Part shown: piece after piece, positions 52,185 to 61,190 of the stretch | Position numbering within the stretch: the stretch's first letter is position 1 | Layout of the letters: each line of letters opens with the position of its first letter | The notes under the pieces: model-generated | Told to the model about the DNA's origin: nothing | Seen by the model: only the letters and a program-made list of their open reading frames with translations | Databases searched by the model: none | Assembly: GCA_910574745.1 (NCBI GenBank) | Contig: CAJTCE010000005.1 | Coordinates: forward strand, 1 to 64,000 | Reading direction: 5' to 3' | DNA length: 64,000 nt | Source: Lachnospiraceae bacterium | Lineage (GTDB): Bacteria; Bacillota; Clostridia; Lachnospirales; Lachnospiraceae | Program-made: the position numbers and the translations under genes

Positions 52185-52994
52185 ATGTTCATAGAAAATA
52201 CAACTGAATTCAAGCAATACGTTGAGGATATTAAAAACACGATTGTTGCTAAAAACACGATTGTTGCCAGAGAAAGGGTAAAATCTCCCTTACAGCTTGC
52301 CTTTGAGAAGAACCTGAAATTTATAAGTAAAGCTGCTTTGGAGAAGGAATTGGTAAAAGAAATTTTTGAGACAAACAGTAAAATTCGGCATTTTACCTTG
52401 GAAAACTGCGGATTTCCCACGGGGAGAGTGATTGCGGCAGATCCCTTGTGCTGTCTTCAAAGCCCTCAACACATCACTGTTTTAGAACCACAGATTTCAT
52501 CGGGAAATTATCCGGTTATTCTGGCTGTTATGGATTCTTCTGTTGCAGGGCGCCGGATTGTGGGAGCAAAAATGAACATTACCTCTGAAGCCGCAGTAAA
52601 GTATGAACTTGCCCAGGCTCTAAGGAAAAAAGATGGACAATGGGAGAAAACATTTGCCGGAATTCCCGTTGATGCAGGACTGGTTTGCTTTTGCGATGAA
52701 AAGGCAGCCGAGAGCTATTGGAGGTTTATAGATAAGTGGTACAAACAAAATCCGGATGGGAATTTATATGATGATTATTTCTGTCAACTCTTTGCAAAAA
52801 GCTATCAACAAAACCCGGAATATCAACGCCCGGAGGGAGACTTCCTGTTATGGAAAAACCCGGAAGACGGTACGCAGATTGCCATGTTTGCCAGCGGATT
52901 AGGAGACGGATACTATTCTCCTTACTGGGGTATGGATGAAAACGGTAGAATATGTGAGCTGGTAGTCATCTTTATGGACCCTGGATTGTTTTAG
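52185..52994 (+). CDS. DUF4241 domain protein
   Basis: 269 residues from the ATG at 52185 (GGGGG upstream). The C-terminal two thirds match DUF4241: NCGFPTGRVIAADPLCCLQ, YPVILAVMDS, FAGIPVDAGLVCFCDEKAAESYW and GLGDGYYSPYWGMDENGRICELVVIFMD. Such proteins are often immunity or accessory genes of polymorphic toxin loci, but no toxin is seen here. A KNTIVA unit is doubled near the N-terminus by an 18-bp tandem repeat. A -10 TATAAT lies at 52115-52120. Confidence 0.75.
   Translation: MFIENTTEFKQYVEDIKNTIVAKNTIVARERVKSPLQLAFEKNLKFISKAALEKELVKEIFETNSKIRHFTLENCGFPTGRVIAADPLCCLQSPQHITVLEPQISSGNYPVILAVMDSSVAGRRIVGAKMNITSEAAVKYELAQALRKKDGQWEKTFAGIPVDAGLVCFCDEKAAESYWRFIDKWYKQNPDGNLYDDYFCQLFAKSYQQNPEYQRPEGDFLLWKNPEDGTQIAMFASGLGDGYYSPYWGMDENGRICELVVIFMDPGLF
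52233..52268 (+). repeat. 18-bp tandem duplication in the DUF4241 gene
   Basis: Two copies (52233-52250 and 52251-52268), identical except for the last base, both encoding KNTIVA; in frame and therefore tolerated. Confidence 0.9.
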
Positions 52995-53109
52995 CAGGGG
53001 AGCGGAAGCAAAGGAGCTTCTTTCCATTAAGAAGATCAATGAGGTTGACTGGAGCGAAATCAAGGAAAAGGAAAAATCGGAAGGAGATAGGTTCGACTTT
53101 TCGGTATAG
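52993..53109 (+). pseudogene. 3' remnant of an unidentified gene
   Basis: An open frame without a start reads SRGAEAKELLSIKKINEVDW and then SEIKEKEKSEGDRFDFSV before a stop at 53107. The charged C-terminal look suggests the tail of a lost gene fused to the DUF4241 stop region. I cannot name it. Confidence 0.35.
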
Positions 53110-53128
53110 ATAATAAGAGTAAAACAAT

Positions 53129-53876
53129 ATGACATTACAGCAATTGAAATACATGATAACAGTAGCGGAAAAAGGTTCCATTACAGAGGCGGCGAGAGAG
53201 CTGTTTCTTTCACAGCCAAGCCTTTCCGAAGCAATCCGGGAGGTTGAAAAAGAGGCAAAGATAACCATTTTTAACCGTGGCAGGGCAGGAGTTTCGCTGA
53301 CGACGGAGGGAGGAGCGATATGAGTTTATTTTAAATGAGACACAGACCCATCAGATTATTATGGATGTCAAAAATCGCTTTAGTGACATGGGGATTCTTT
53401 ATCTTAGTAAAAGCAATGAAAATGTATTGAAGAAGATTTTTGAAGAAAATCATCTGCATTTTCAGGAATTGTTTACAACCGCTCCCCATGTATTTCTAAG
53501 AAAGGGGCATCCGCTTGCGGCCCGGGAGAAGCTCAGGCTGAAGGATTTAAAACCCTATCCGAGGCTGAATTTTGTGCAGGGAGCTTATGAATCTGCAAAT
53601 TTTGCGGAAGAATTATTCAGCAATGAAAATACAGAAAAGAGTATAAAGATCAGCGACCGCGCCGCTATTGTAAATTTTATGATCGGGCTGGACGGCTATA
53701 CGGTTTCAAGCGGTATTTTTCCCAAATATCTTCACGGAGACGCCATTATTTCCATTCCGCTTGCAGAGGATGAAATCATACGGATTGGATTTATCCTCAA
53801 CAAAGACAGGGAATTATCGGAATTGGGAAAAATTTATGTAGAAGCCCTGAAGCAATACAGGAACAATGGCTCATAG
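53129..53876 (+). pseudogene. LysR-family regulator, broken by deletion and frameshift
   Basis: The first 62 codons are an intact LysR HTH (MTLQQLKYMITVAEKGSI to QPSLSEAIREVEKEAKITIFNRG, ending LTTEG). The frame then stops at 53321. In another frame, from about 53310, the protein resumes with EERYEFILNETQTHQIIMDV and continues as the effector-binding half to 53876. Compared with a normal LysR protein, roughly 60 residues (end of the linker helix and first strand of the sensor) are missing at the junction. A deletion that also shifted the frame explains this. The HTH part could still be made but would lack a sensor. Confidence 0.85.
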
Positions 53877-53963
53877 GAAAAATCTATGGATTGGCATAAA
53901 AGATATATATTACCTATTGCATAACATTCTGCTATATAATCACTGGCAGAAGGAGGTGGCACT

Positions 53964-54548
53964 ATGCCGGGTTATGTGTTAGGTAATTTTTTTGTGTATT
54001 CCCTGGTCAATGCATTTACACCGGGACCGGGCAATATCCTGGCGTTGAATACAGTAACAAAGTATGGATGGAAAAAGGGAGCGCCCCTTTTTTGGGGAAT
54101 CTTTTCAGGATACTATGTTGTACAGATAATATGCGCCGTTTTTGTTTATGGCGTGAACACTTTGCTGCCGGATGTACTGGGAATCATGAAATATGTGGGG
54201 GCTGCTTACATTTTCTGGCTTGCGGTTCACATTGCTTTTGACCGTCCGGAGAAAAAGGGCATGGAAAGAACAGCATCCTTTGGAAAGGGGTTTATGCTGC
54301 AATTTGTAAACGTGAAGATTTATTTGTTTGGAATTACGGCGTTGACGGGATATGTGACAAATTACAGCACATCCCTGTATGTACTGATTTTCTTTGAACT
54401 TGTGATTGCGACCATCGGTACCATAGCCACTTTAGTCTGGATTGGCATGGGAATGGCAATTCAGAAGGTATATCTGCAGCACTACCGTTTCATTAATATT
54501 GTTCTTGCCATAATTCTTTTGGAATGTGTATACGGCATATTGAAATAA
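53964..54548 (+). CDS. LysE/RhtB-family amino acid exporter
   Basis: 194 residues, about six helices. FTPGPGNILALNTVTKYGWKKG is the LysE/RhtB signature; a second motif, QFVNVKIYLFGITALTGYV, follows the central loop. AGGAGGTGG precedes the ATG. LysE-type exporters are often beside the LysR gene controlling them, and here a broken LysR gene lies 87 bp upstream, so control may have been lost. TATAAT at 53935-53940 is a likely -10. Confidence 0.88.
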   Translation: MPGYVLGNFFVYSLVNAFTPGPGNILALNTVTKYGWKKGAPLFWGIFSGYYVVQIICAVFVYGVNTLLPDVLGIMKYVGAAYIFWLAVHIAFDRPEKKGMERTASFGKGFMLQFVNVKIYLFGITALTGYVTNYSTSLYVLIFFELVIATIGTIATLVWIGMGMAIQKVYLQHYRFINIVLAIILLECVYGILK

Positions 54549-54641
54549 ACATTGATTCTTCATAAAATAATTGCTTTTCCTGCCTGGATTTGTTAGTATT
54601 TATGTAGTTTGAATTAGCTCGATTCACAGGAGACGAAGGTA

Positions 54642-55064
54642 ATGATCTTAAATGAAAACGACTATAAATACGTAATAGAGGACTTTTCCAACTACTATAT
54701 AGGCGCCAGACTTTCCTATCAGGAACTGGCAGACGCTGAAAACACGCCGGGAAGGCTGAAAGATGCCGTTTACAGAACATTTTTCAAAGAAATCGCCCCA
54801 TCTGCGACCATAGGAGAGCACCTGCTCAAATTAGAGGACGCTTCCGTATGTCATATGGCGTTTTCCCAGCTACGTATTCGGATTAAAGTCACGGCCCTTT
54901 TGCAGAAACAGGACAAAAAAGGAAACCTGAAGGAGGTTTATGAGACGAAGGACTATTCCCTGGATGAATTTTTAAAACAGGAAGAGATAAAAGAAAATCC
55001 GGAACAATATCTGATTCAGGAAATCTGTTTTAAAAAACGGCATCTGATGATGATGCATGTGTGA
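54642..55064 (+). CDS. Conserved-looking protein of unknown function
   Basis: 140 residues, soluble, mixed charge. Opens MILNENDYKYVIEDFSNYYIGARLSYQELADAENTPGRLKDAVYRTFF. No motif that I recognise. CAGGAGACGAAGG lies upstream of the ATG. Followed by a membrane protein gene 15 bp later, so probably one operon. Confidence 0.55.
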   Translation: MILNENDYKYVIEDFSNYYIGARLSYQELADAENTPGRLKDAVYRTFFKEIAPSATIGEHLLKLEDASVCHMAFSQLRIRIKVTALLQKQDKKGNLKEVYETKDYSLDEFLKQEEIKENPEQYLIQEICFKKRHLMMMHV

Positions 55065-55079
55065 CGGGAGGAAACGCTT

Positions 55080-55556
55080 ATGTTCCGTTTTGGATTTTCA
55101 TATGTAGGCTTGTTATATTTGATCATGCTCTTTGTGCCCAATATCATTTGGACGAAATATAAACCTGAAGGATATGATGAATATGCAAAAAACGAGAATA
55201 AGCTTCTTCTGATTCTTGAGAGAATCGGGGAAGCTCTTGTATGTGTACTTGTACTGATATTTTCGGACTTTAATATCAGAAAAACCTACTGGTGCATATG
55301 GCTGGCGTTTTCATTCATGCTTATGCTTTTTTATGAAGCATATTGGATGAGGTATTTTAAAAGCAAGCATGGGATGAAGGACTTTTACAGCAGTTTTCTG
55401 GGCGTACCGGTGGCTGGTGCAACCCTCCCGGTGGCCGCCTTCTTTCTACTTGGAATATACGGATGTAATATATTCCTGCTTACAGCGGTCATAATACTCG
55501 GAATTGGCCACATCGGCATTCATTTACAGCATAAAAATGAGATATTGGAAAAATAA
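55080..55556 (+). CDS. Integral membrane protein of unknown function
   Basis: 158 residues with about four or five helices. The motif LFVPNIIWTKYKPEGYDEYAKNENK is followed by helices and YEAYWMRYFKSKHGMKDFYSSFLGVPVAGATLPVAAFF. GGGAGG precedes the ATG. Its stop directly abuts, in the same frame, the remains of an alpha/beta hydrolase gene. Confidence 0.65.
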   Translation: MFRFGFSYVGLLYLIMLFVPNIIWTKYKPEGYDEYAKNENKLLLILERIGEALVCVLVLIFSDFNIRKTYWCIWLAFSFMLMLFYEAYWMRYFKSKHGMKDFYSSFLGVPVAGATLPVAAFFLLGIYGCNIFLLTAVIILGIGHIGIHLQHKNEILEK

Positions 55557-56069
55557 AAAAGAAAACTGCCCGTTCGCATATTCAAATGGGTCGGGTGTGT
55601 TATTTTTGCTGCCTTAACCGGTATCATTGCCTTTATAATCGGATGCAGAAACATCAATTATTTTCATCACTATCAATTGATTGAAAAGGGCGTGGGCGAA
55701 GGCATCTATATAACATTAGGAGAACAGGAACAATATGTGCTGATGCGTGGAATGAATAACGAGAACCCTGTCATTATTTATCTCCACGGCGGATCATCTT
55801 CTCCCGATACTTATATAACCTATGGATTTACAGATTATCTGGCAGATGAGCACACTGTAGTGGCGTGGGATCAGAGAGGCTGCGGGAGAACCTATTTCCA
55901 CAATGCGGATTCTGACCCGGCGAATGCGACGGCAAGCTTTCAGCAGGCAAAAGCACCTTGGAACACCCTTTCAAGGTATCTGCATACATAGTTCGACTAT
56001 ACCTTTACCTTCGACGTTTATAAAAACCAATTAAAATATGAAGTACCTGTCTCTTCACTAACCCCATAA
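55557..56069 (+). pseudogene. Alpha/beta hydrolase remnant
   Basis: Directly after the stop of the previous gene, the same frame reads KRKLPVRIFKWVGCVIFAAL (a membrane anchor) with no ATG or GTG start. It continues with the hydrolase core VIIYLHGGSSSPDTY (oxyanion HGG) and HTVVAWDQRGCGRT, then stops at TAG 55989-55991. After the stop the frame goes on with FDYTFTFDVYKNQLKYEVPV, which looks like a later part of such a protein. The nucleophile elbow GxSxG and the rest of the fold are missing. Both the start and an internal segment appear deleted. Confidence 0.75.
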
Positions 56070-56159
56070 TTTTTAAATTCCCCTCTTTTCTTTGTATTTA
56101 GAATGAACTCATGCTATACTGAGAATACTGATAACAGACCAAACGAGGAGGAACCGCCC

Positions 56160-59087
56160 ATGAATTTAGAAGCCTGCAAAGCTTACGAAATAAAAGAATT
56201 AAGAGACATTCCCGACCTAAACTCCAAGGGAGCATTACTCATGCACAAAAAAAGCGGAGCCAAAGTAGTAGTCATGGAAAACGACGACCCAAACAAAGTA
56301 TTTTACATCGGTTTTCGCACCACCCCCGACAACAGCACGGGAGTAGCCCATATCATGGAGCACACGGTTCTTTGCGGATCCCGCAAATTTCCTGTAAAAG
56401 ATCCTTTTGTGGAACTGGTAAAAGGCTCCTTAAACACCTTCTTAAACGCCATGACCTATCCCGACAAAACCGTATATCCCGTGGCAAGCTGTAACGACAC
56501 GGATTTCAAAAATCTCATGGATGTTTATCTGGATGCGGTTTTTTACCCTAATATTTTTAAAGAAAAGAAAATTTTTATGCAGGAGGGCTGGCATTACGAA
56601 TTGGATAAGCCCGACGGCGAATTGAAAATAAACGGTGTTGTATACAATGAAATGAAGGGAGCTTTTTCGTCCCCTGATGATGTGCTGGACCGGGCCGTTT
56701 TAAACACCCTGTTTCCCGACAATACCTATGCCTTTGAATCGGGCGGGGACCCCGATGATATTCCTGCGCTGACCTATGAGGAATATTTACAATTTCACAA
56801 AAAATACTACCATCCCTCTAACAGCTATCTCTACCTCTACGGAAACATGGATATGGAAGAGCGGCTGAACTGGCTGGACGAGCATTACCTTGCTGATTTT
56901 GACTATCAGGAGGTGGATTCTGAAATCAATGAGCAGAAGCCTTTTGCAAAGCCTGTGGATATTGTACAGGAATATTCCATTACCACCGACGAGTCGGAGC
57001 GGGATCATACCTATCTGTCCTATAATGCGGTAGTAGGCAACGTGTTGGACAAGGAAAAATATATCGCCTTCCAGATTTTAGACTATGCTCTCTGTACTGC
57101 GCCGGGCGCGCCTATTAAGCAGGTTCTGACGGATAAAGGCATCGGAACGGAAATTTATTGCGTCTATGATAACGGTATTTACCAGCCCTATTTCTCCATT
57201 GTGGCAAAAAATGCCAATTTAGAGCAGAAAGATGAATTTATCGGAACTATTGAGGAAGAACTAAAGCGTCTTAAAAAGGAAGGAATTTCCAAGAAGGCAT
57301 TGAAAGCAGGCCTAAATTATTTTGAATTCAAATACAGGGAAGCGGACTTTGGCTCCTACCCGAAGGGGCTCATGTACGGGCTGCAGATGTTTGACAGCTG
57401 GCTTTATGATGTGAACAGTCCCTTTATGCATGTGGAGGCCAATGAAACCTTTGCCTTATTAAAAGAAAGAATTGAAACAGACTATTTTGAAAGGCTGATT
57501 GGAACCTACCTTTTGGATAATACCCACAAATCCTATGTCTGTGTGGTTCCTAAGCCCGGATTGAATGTGGAAAAGGAAAAGAAGCTTTCCGAAATGCTGG
57601 CTGCCTATAAAGAACAGCTTACGGAGACGCAGATAGAAAGACTCATAGAAGAAACAAGGTCTTTGGAGGAATATCAGGAATCAGAAGACGCACCGGAGGA
57701 CCTTGCCAAAATCCCTATGTTAAAACGGGAGGATATGAAAAAAGAAGCGGAGCCTTTTGTGAATGAAATCATCGAAAAGGACGGGACAAAGATTTTGTTC
57801 CACGATTTGTTTACCAACGGCGTATCCTATATCAGGCTGATTTTTGACATCTCTGATTTAAAGGAGGAGCAGCTCTTTACTCTGGGCATTCTGAAAGCCG
57901 TCTGGGGGCTTATGGACACCAAGCGACACAGCTACGGGGATTTCTTTAATGAAATCTATATGAATACGGGCGGAGTGGCGCCGGTTATCAATTCCTATGC
58001 CAATGCAAAGGATAATGAAGCGTTCAGGCTCCATCTGGAATGTAAGGCCAAGGCTTTATACAATCAGGCGGACAAGGCCTTTGAAATCATGGAAGAACTG
58101 TTACTGGAAACAGATTTTACGGATAAAAAAAGACTTCTGGAAATTTTGGAGGAAACCAAGTCCAGATTGGAGGCAAACCTGCAAAGCGCAGGTCATGCCG
58201 CGGCTGAACTTCGGGCGGCGTCCTATTTTAACAAGACTGCATACATTGAGGAACAGCTGCGGGGAATCGGTTTTTATAAAAAGCTGGACGGACTGATTAA
58301 GAATTTTGATGCAAAAGCCGATGAATTAATAGGAAATTTGCAGGATTTGGTGCAAAATATATGCAAAAAACAGTCATTTATGTTGGATTATACGGGAACA
58401 AAGGAAGGTTTTGAAGAAATTGCTGCACTGATTCCTTCATGCAGGGAGAAGCTTTTTGACGGGCAAAAAGGAAAAATAACAATGGAAATTTATCCCAAGA
58501 CTTATAATGAAGGCTTCAAAACCTCGGGACAGGTACAGTATGTATGCCGGTGCGGCAGCTTTAAGGAAAAGGGATTGCCCTATCACGGCGCATTGAAGGT
58601 ATTAAAGGTTATGATGGGCTATGATTATCTCTGGCTCAATGTGCGGGTAAAAGGCGGCGCTTATGGCTGTATGAACAATTTCCGCAATACGGGAGAAAGC
58701 TATTTTGTCTCCTACAGGGACCCGAATCTGAAGGAAACTCTGGAAGTATATGAAAAAGCGGCGGAATATATCAGAAATTTCAGGGCTGACGAGCGGACCA
58801 TGACCAAATATGTCATCGGGGCAATCAGCGATAAGGATATGCCTTTAACGCCCCAGGCAAAAGGAACGCGGTCTATGTCGGCTTATTTTGCGGATTATGA
58901 TTTTGCAATGGAGCAAAAGGAAAGGGATGAACTGCTCCGTACCGATGATAAGACGATCCGCAGCCTTGCAGCTTATATTGACGCTTTTATGGAAAAACAA
59001 TATATTTGTGTAATCGGCAGCGAAGAGAAAATTAAAAACAACTGTGATTTATTTGAACACATTGAAAACCTTATCGGTACAGTGTAG
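56160..59087 (+). CDS. M16C-family zinc metallopeptidase (presequence protease-like)
   Basis: 975 residues from the ATG at 56160 (GAGGAGG 8 nt upstream; the ATG at 56103 has no site). The inverted zinc motif H64-x-x-E67-H68 (HIMEHTVLCG) with downstream glutamates, YNEMKGAFSSPDDVL, and the C-terminal half with GGAYGCMNNFRNTGESYF give the two-lobed pitrilysin/PreP clamshell. Degrades short unstructured peptides in a closed chamber. No signal peptide. Single gene upstream of era. Confidence 0.92.
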   Translation: MNLEACKAYEIKELRDIPDLNSKGALLMHKKSGAKVVVMENDDPNKVFYIGFRTTPDNSTGVAHIMEHTVLCGSRKFPVKDPFVELVKGSLNTFLNAMTYPDKTVYPVASCNDTDFKNLMDVYLDAVFYPNIFKEKKIFMQEGWHYELDKPDGELKINGVVYNEMKGAFSSPDDVLDRAVLNTLFPDNTYAFESGGDPDDIPALTYEEYLQFHKKYYHPSNSYLYLYGNMDMEERLNWLDEHYLADFDYQEVDSEINEQKPFAKPVDIVQEYSITTDESERDHTYLSYNAVVGNVLDKEKYIAFQILDYALCTAPGAPIKQVLTDKGIGTEIYCVYDNGIYQPYFSIVAKNANLEQKDEFIGTIEEELKRLKKEGISKKALKAGLNYFEFKYREADFGSYPKGLMYGLQMFDSWLYDVNSPFMHVEANETFALLKERIETDYFERLIGTYLLDNTHKSYVCVVPKPGLNVEKEKKLSEMLAAYKEQLTETQIERLIEETRSLEEYQESEDAPEDLAKIPMLKREDMKKEAEPFVNEIIEKDGTKILFHDLFTNGVSYIRLIFDISDLKEEQLFTLGILKAVWGLMDTKRHSYGDFFNEIYMNTGGVAPVINSYANAKDNEAFRLHLECKAKALYNQADKAFEIMEELLLETDFTDKKRLLEILEETKSRLEANLQSAGHAAAELRAASYFNKTAYIEEQLRGIGFYKKLDGLIKNFDAKADELIGNLQDLVQNICKKQSFMLDYTGTKEGFEEIAALIPSCREKLFDGQKGKITMEIYPKTYNEGFKTSGQVQYVCRCGSFKEKGLPYHGALKVLKVMMGYDYLWLNVRVKGGAYGCMNNFRNTGESYFVSYRDPNLKETLEVYEKAAEYIRNFRADERTMTKYVIGAISDKDMPLTPQAKGTRSMSAYFADYDFAMEQKERDELLRTDDKTIRSLAAYIDAFMEKQYICVIGSEEKIKNNCDLFEHIENLIGTV

Positions 59088-59291
59088 AGCAGCTTACAAA
59101 AGTAAAGCAAGATAAGCGCAGCAAACGGGAAAGCGGAGCCGTAAGCGGGAGCCACCGTCAGACAAGAGGGAAATTTAGAAGGCAACGGACCGGTATTAAA
59201 GAAGCAGTAAGCAGAAAGAAACACTAAGTAAAAAGATATAGTTAGCGAAAGAATACTGGAAGCAAAAAGACACAGGGAGAATCATAAACAC
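59088..59291. other. Purine-rich spacer before era
   Basis: 204 bp with very few T on the plus strand (long A/G runs such as AGAAAGAAACACTAAG). No stem, promoter or gene seen. Possibly a transcribed leader of era. Confidence 0.5.
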
Positions 59292-60200
59292 ATGGAGAAA
59301 CAGATAAAAACAGGGTTTGCCACTTTGATCGGAAGACCCAACGTGGGAAAATCCACATTAATGAACCGTTTGATCGGGCAGAAAATAGCAATTACATCCA
59401 GCAAACCCCAGACTACCAGAAACAGAATCCAGACCGTTTATACCGATGAGCGGGGGCAGATTGTCTTTCTGGACACGCCGGGTATTCACAAGGCAAAGAA
59501 TAAGCTGGGCGATTATATGGTAAATGTGGCGGAACATACTTTAAAAGAAGTGGATGTTATTTTATTTTTAGTGGAGCCTACGGATTATATCGGAGCAGGG
59601 GAAAAGCATATTATCGAACAGCTGAAGAAAGCAAAAACGCCAGTTATTTTATTGATCAACAAAATAGACAAGGTGCCAAAAAAGGAAGAACTGCTCTTAT
59701 ACATAGACGCATACCGCAAAGAAATGGAATTTGACCAGATTATTCCCGTATCGGCAAAAAACGGAGAGGGTACGGAAGATCTGTTAAAGACCATTTTTGA
59801 CTATCTGCCCTATGGTCCTATGTTTTATGACGAGGATACCGTTACGGATCAGCCGGAGCGGCAGATCGTGGCGGAATTGATCAGAGAGCAGGCACTGCGG
59901 CTTTTAGAGGATGAGATTCCCCACGGTATTGCGGTTTCTGTGGATTCCATGAAAAAGCGGAAAAAGATTATGGATGTGGACGCCACTATTATCTGTGAAA
60001 GGGATTCCCATAAGGGAATTATTATCGGTAAAGGCGGCGGTATGTTGAAAAGAATCGGAACAAATGCCAGAAAGGGAATCGAGGACCTTTTGGAGTGTCA
60101 GGTCAATTTAAAGCTGTGGGTAAAGGTTAAAAAGGATTGGCGGGACAGTGATTTTTTGTTGAAAAACTTCGGTTATAACCCCAACGACACCCGTTTGTAA
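59292..60200 (+). CDS. era: GTPase Era
   Basis: 302 residues; 16S rRNA maturation and 30S assembly GTPase. G1 GRPNVGKST, G3 DTPGIH and G4 NKID; C-terminal KH domain (IIIGKGGGMLKRIGTNARKGIEDLL). Typical length. Followed by yqzL and recO, the conserved Firmicute order. Confidence 0.97.
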   Translation: MEKQIKTGFATLIGRPNVGKSTLMNRLIGQKIAITSSKPQTTRNRIQTVYTDERGQIVFLDTPGIHKAKNKLGDYMVNVAEHTLKEVDVILFLVEPTDYIGAGEKHIIEQLKKAKTPVILLINKIDKVPKKEELLLYIDAYRKEMEFDQIIPVSAKNGEGTEDLLKTIFDYLPYGPMFYDEDTVTDQPERQIVAELIREQALRLLEDEIPHGIAVSVDSMKKRKKIMDVDATIICERDSHKGIIIGKGGGMLKRIGTNARKGIEDLLECQVNLKLWVKVKKDWRDSDFLLKNFGYNPNDTRL

Positions 60201-60395
60201 AGCGCGCCGGCCGTTTATGCCAAACGCCGAAGCTTTTCAATTGTCTTAAACTACCAATTTTTAATGAAGAAACAACCGCATAGAAAAGTGGAAATGGAAG
60301 ACCCTACTTTTTAGAAAAACATGATGATGAAAGCAGCGGGCGGAAGGAATGATTTTATCAGGAGGCTTCTGTCATGCCGATTGGGAGGGTTATAC

Positions 60396-60578
60396 ATGGA
60401 AACGAATGAGTGGCAAAGATTTTACAAAACAGGAAAAGTGGAAGATTACTTAACATACCGGGAAGCGGCGGTTGGCTGCATCGATACCGGAAAGAAAAGG
60501 GAGGAAGCCGGAAACCATGCAGGATTTTGTAACAGTAACGGGAATGATTTTGCAAGCGCTTCCTATGGGAGAATATGA
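60396..60578 (+). CDS. yqzL: YqzL-like small protein overlapping recO
   Basis: 60 residues from the ATG at 60396 (GGGAGGG 8 nt upstream). METNEWQRFYKTGKVEDYLTYREAA matches the start of YqzL-like proteins (W-F-TG-ID-YL pattern) usually found between era and recO. The frame runs about 60 bp into recO, giving a longer tail than the roughly 47-residue relatives. Function unknown. Confidence 0.65.
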   Translation: METNEWQRFYKTGKVEDYLTYREAAVGCIDTGKKREEAGNHAGFCNSNGNDFASASYGRI

Positions 60579-61173
60579 CAGAAGAGTGCTGGTTTTGACC
60601 AAGGAGAGGGGGAAAATATCCGCTTTTGCCAAGGGGGCCAGAAGACAGAATAATAAGCTGATGGCAAGGACGAATCCTTTTTGCTTTGGAACTTTTAAGC
60701 TGTATGAAGGCAGGAATGCCTACAGTCTTGTGGACGGGGAAATTTCCAATTATTTTGACGGATTTAGGGAAGATTTGGAGGGAGCCGTTTACGGCATGTA
60801 TTTTCTGGATGTGGCGGATTATTATACAAGGGAAAATAATGATGAAAAGAATATGCTGAGCCTTCTTTACCAGTCCCTGAGGGCTCTTTTGCTGCCGTCC
60901 ATTCCCAATGAACTGGTCAGATACATATTTGAAATGAAGGCGTTGGCGGTAAACGGGGAGTTTCCCGGAGTGCCTAAGGATATCACGATTCTTTCGGACA
61001 CCAGATATGCCATAGAATATGTGGCGACGGCGGGGCTGGATAAGCTTTATACCTTTGTGGTTTCCCATGAGGTATTAAATGAGTTGTCACAATGTGCGGG
61101 AGAGTACAGGAAGCGGTTTCTTTTGAAAAAATTTAAAAGTCTGGACATTCTGGAAGAGATGATAAAAAAATGA
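60517..61173 (+). CDS. recO: DNA repair protein RecO
   Basis: 218 residues. N-terminal OB fold (MQDFVTVTGMILQALPMGEYDRRVLVLTKERGKISAFAKGARR) followed by the helical domain. Works with RecF and RecR to load RecA. The usual C-terminal zinc knuckle cysteines of longer RecO proteins are absent, and the product is about 30 residues shorter than average. GGGAGG lies 12 nt before the ATG; an in-frame ATG at 60472 is possible but lies within yqzL. Confidence 0.88.
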   Translation: MQDFVTVTGMILQALPMGEYDRRVLVLTKERGKISAFAKGARRQNNKLMARTNPFCFGTFKLYEGRNAYSLVDGEISNYFDGFREDLEGAVYGMYFLDVADYYTRENNDEKNMLSLLYQSLRALLLPSIPNELVRYIFEMKALAVNGEFPGVPKDITILSDTRYAIEYVATAGLDKLYTFVVSHEVLNELSQCAGEYRKRFLLKKFKSLDILEEMIKK

Positions 61174-61190
61174 GGGAGAAAAGGGGATAA

